6,141 nt of DNA from Bacteroidales bacterium (GTDB lineage Bacteria; Bacteroidota; Bacteroidia; Bacteroidales; B39-G9), in assembly GCA_023145555.1 (NCBI GenBank), contig JAGLDO010000003.1:1-6141 (forward strand). Direction: 5' to 3'. Positions 5,735-6,141 of this stretch are shown here, one piece after another. The notes under the pieces are model-generated. The model saw nothing but the letters and a program-made list of their open reading frames with translations, ran no database searches and was not told the DNA's origin. A program made the position numbers and the translations under genes. Numbering within the stretch: position 1 is the stretch's first letter; each line of letters begins with the position of its first letter.

Positions 5735-5867
5735 TTATACTTCTAATATTTTTAACTCCTTTTGGATTCCTTTTCGTGCAAAAGGTTCATTTTCCACTAC
5801 ATCTAACACCTTGTCACAAACCCACAAGTTCAATAATTTTTCTCAGTTCTGTTCCTAATTTCTTCAT
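5735..5867 (-). pseudogene. Short reading frame upstream of dam, apparently split by one frameshift
   Basis: Two overlapping minus-strand frames look like parts of one gene of about 43 codons. The first starts at ATG 5867 and reads MKKLGTELRKIIELVGL before TGA at 5816-5814. The second is open from 5842 to TAA at 5737-5735 and reads, in its last part, DKVLDVVENEPFARKGIQ followed by KELKILEV. Shifting by one base near 5814-5830 joins them into a charged, helical peptide with ordinary codon content. The TAA is only 3 bp before the dam ATG, as expected of an operon neighbour, and a TAnnTTTG box lies 29 bp before the first ATG. I do not recognise the product. It may be a mutated small gene, the remnant of a longer gene, a sequencing indel, or chance openness of short frames. 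Confidence 0.4.
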
Positions 5868-5896
5868 TGTCTCTATTATGACTTATCAAATTATGT

Positions 5897-5904
5897 CAAA
5901 AATA
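5897..5904 (-). promoter_or_regulatory. Candidate promoter for dam and the short frame before it
   Basis: Minus-strand TATTTTTG (plus 5897-5904) matches the Bacteroidota -7 consensus TAnnTTTG. The -33 position lacks a good TTTG. Transcription would start near 5890, giving about 24 nt before the ATG at 5867 and about 160 nt before dam. It implies that dam is expressed separately from the C-controlled promoters, allowing protective methylation first. Confidence 0.4.
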
Positions 5905-6073
5905 CAAATAATTTCCGTACTTCGATGGTACGTTGGAAAAATTAACTCCGTTGAACTCACAAGTTCATTTCATAATCTTCCATATTAAGTTATAATGAAC
6001 GATTTAAGTCAAGCCCTGACTATCAAAAAATTATTATTAAAAAGAATTTATCTAAATTTTAAATTTTTGTTGT

Positions 6074-6081
6074 TATTTTTG
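6074..6081 (+). promoter_or_regulatory. Rightward -7 promoter-like box near the window edge
   Basis: TATTTTTG matches TAnnTTTG and points toward the right edge. The -33 region has only TTTA-type sequence. If real it would drive a gene lying beyond the window; the nearest ATG (6090) is followed after one codon by TAA, so any product starts later, possibly at GTG 6110 or outside. Confidence 0.3.
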
Positions 6082-6141
6082 CAAACAAAATGACTTAACG
6101 CAATAATTGTGAAAAACCCCACTACCGCACGATTTCATCGT

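Larger units (their letters stand above)
5868..6141. other. AT-rich right-hand flank without a supported gene
   Basis: Apart from the minus-strand promoter box at 5897-5904 and a plus-strand box at 6074-6081, I see no gene here. Plus-strand frames at 5893-5988 (31 codons) and 5995-6093 (32 codons) are short and lack RBS or family features. A 4-bp inverted repeat, AGTC-N7-GACT, lies at 6007-6021. A GTG at 6110 opens a frame (beginning KNPTTARFHR after the start) that runs off the window and could be the start of the next gene, but 11 codons are too few to judge. The right edge of the island probably falls in this stretch. Confidence 0.55.

Noticed and set aside
5722..5988. Plus-strand open frame of 88 codons over the dam start and its upstream region
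   Set aside because: Antisense to the start of dam and to the better supported small minus-strand frame; rich in Phe/Ser/Thr codons as expected of a shadow, with no recognisable domain.
1..6141. CRISPR array, tRNA or rRNA gene, insertion sequence
   Set aside because: No spaced direct repeats of suitable length, no cloverleaf-like sequence, and no transposase or terminal inverted repeats were seen on either strand.

Overview
The window is AT-rich and looks like a chromosomal segment of a Bacteroidota (Bacteroidetes) bacterium. The evidence is the repeated presence of TAnnTTTG boxes, the -7 element of the Bacteroidota housekeeping sigma factor, just upstream of genes, the near absence of Shine-Dalgarno sequences, and a secreted MORN-repeat (YwqK-type) protein of a kind common in that phylum. 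I cannot assign a genus.

Left part (1-1615, all minus strand): the N-terminal 248 residues of cysteinyl-tRNA synthetase (cysS, running off the left edge) and, upstream of it, an exported MORN-repeat protein. These look like ordinary chromosomal genes. A gene-free stretch (1616-1955) holds candidate promoters for the MORN gene and one 8-bp inverted repeat.

Middle and right part (1956-5867): a compact type II restriction-modification island, visibly more AT-rich than cysS. It holds two adenine methyltransferases, both on the minus strand, at its two ends. One resembles DpnA (1956-3260) and carries an unrecognised C-terminal extension of about 180 residues. The other is a Dam/DpnM-type D12-class enzyme (4850-5731). 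Between them, on the plus strand, is a tight three-gene operon: a small XRE-type controller (C) protein, an unrecognised 179-residue protein, and a 173-residue PD-(D/E)XK endonuclease. A 78-residue protein of unknown function is coupled to the DpnA-like gene by an ATGA overlap. Its start codon sits almost on the predicted transcription start, so its mRNA may be leaderless. The C gene and the DpnA-like operon diverge from a 78-bp control region. The endonuclease gene and dam converge and overlap by 11 bp.

The DpnM-like plus DpnA-like pair is the hallmark of DpnII/MboI systems, so GATC is the likely target. The endonuclease, however, does not look like DpnII or MboI as I remember them. The 179-residue partner, the 78-residue protein, the fused methyltransferase tail and the inward-facing layout make this a non-canonical version of the system. 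That is the main point of interest.

Right edge (5732-6141): directly upstream of dam lies a short reading frame that appears broken by one frameshift, with its own TAnnTTTG box. Beyond it is AT-rich sequence with a rightward promoter-like element and no gene I can support.
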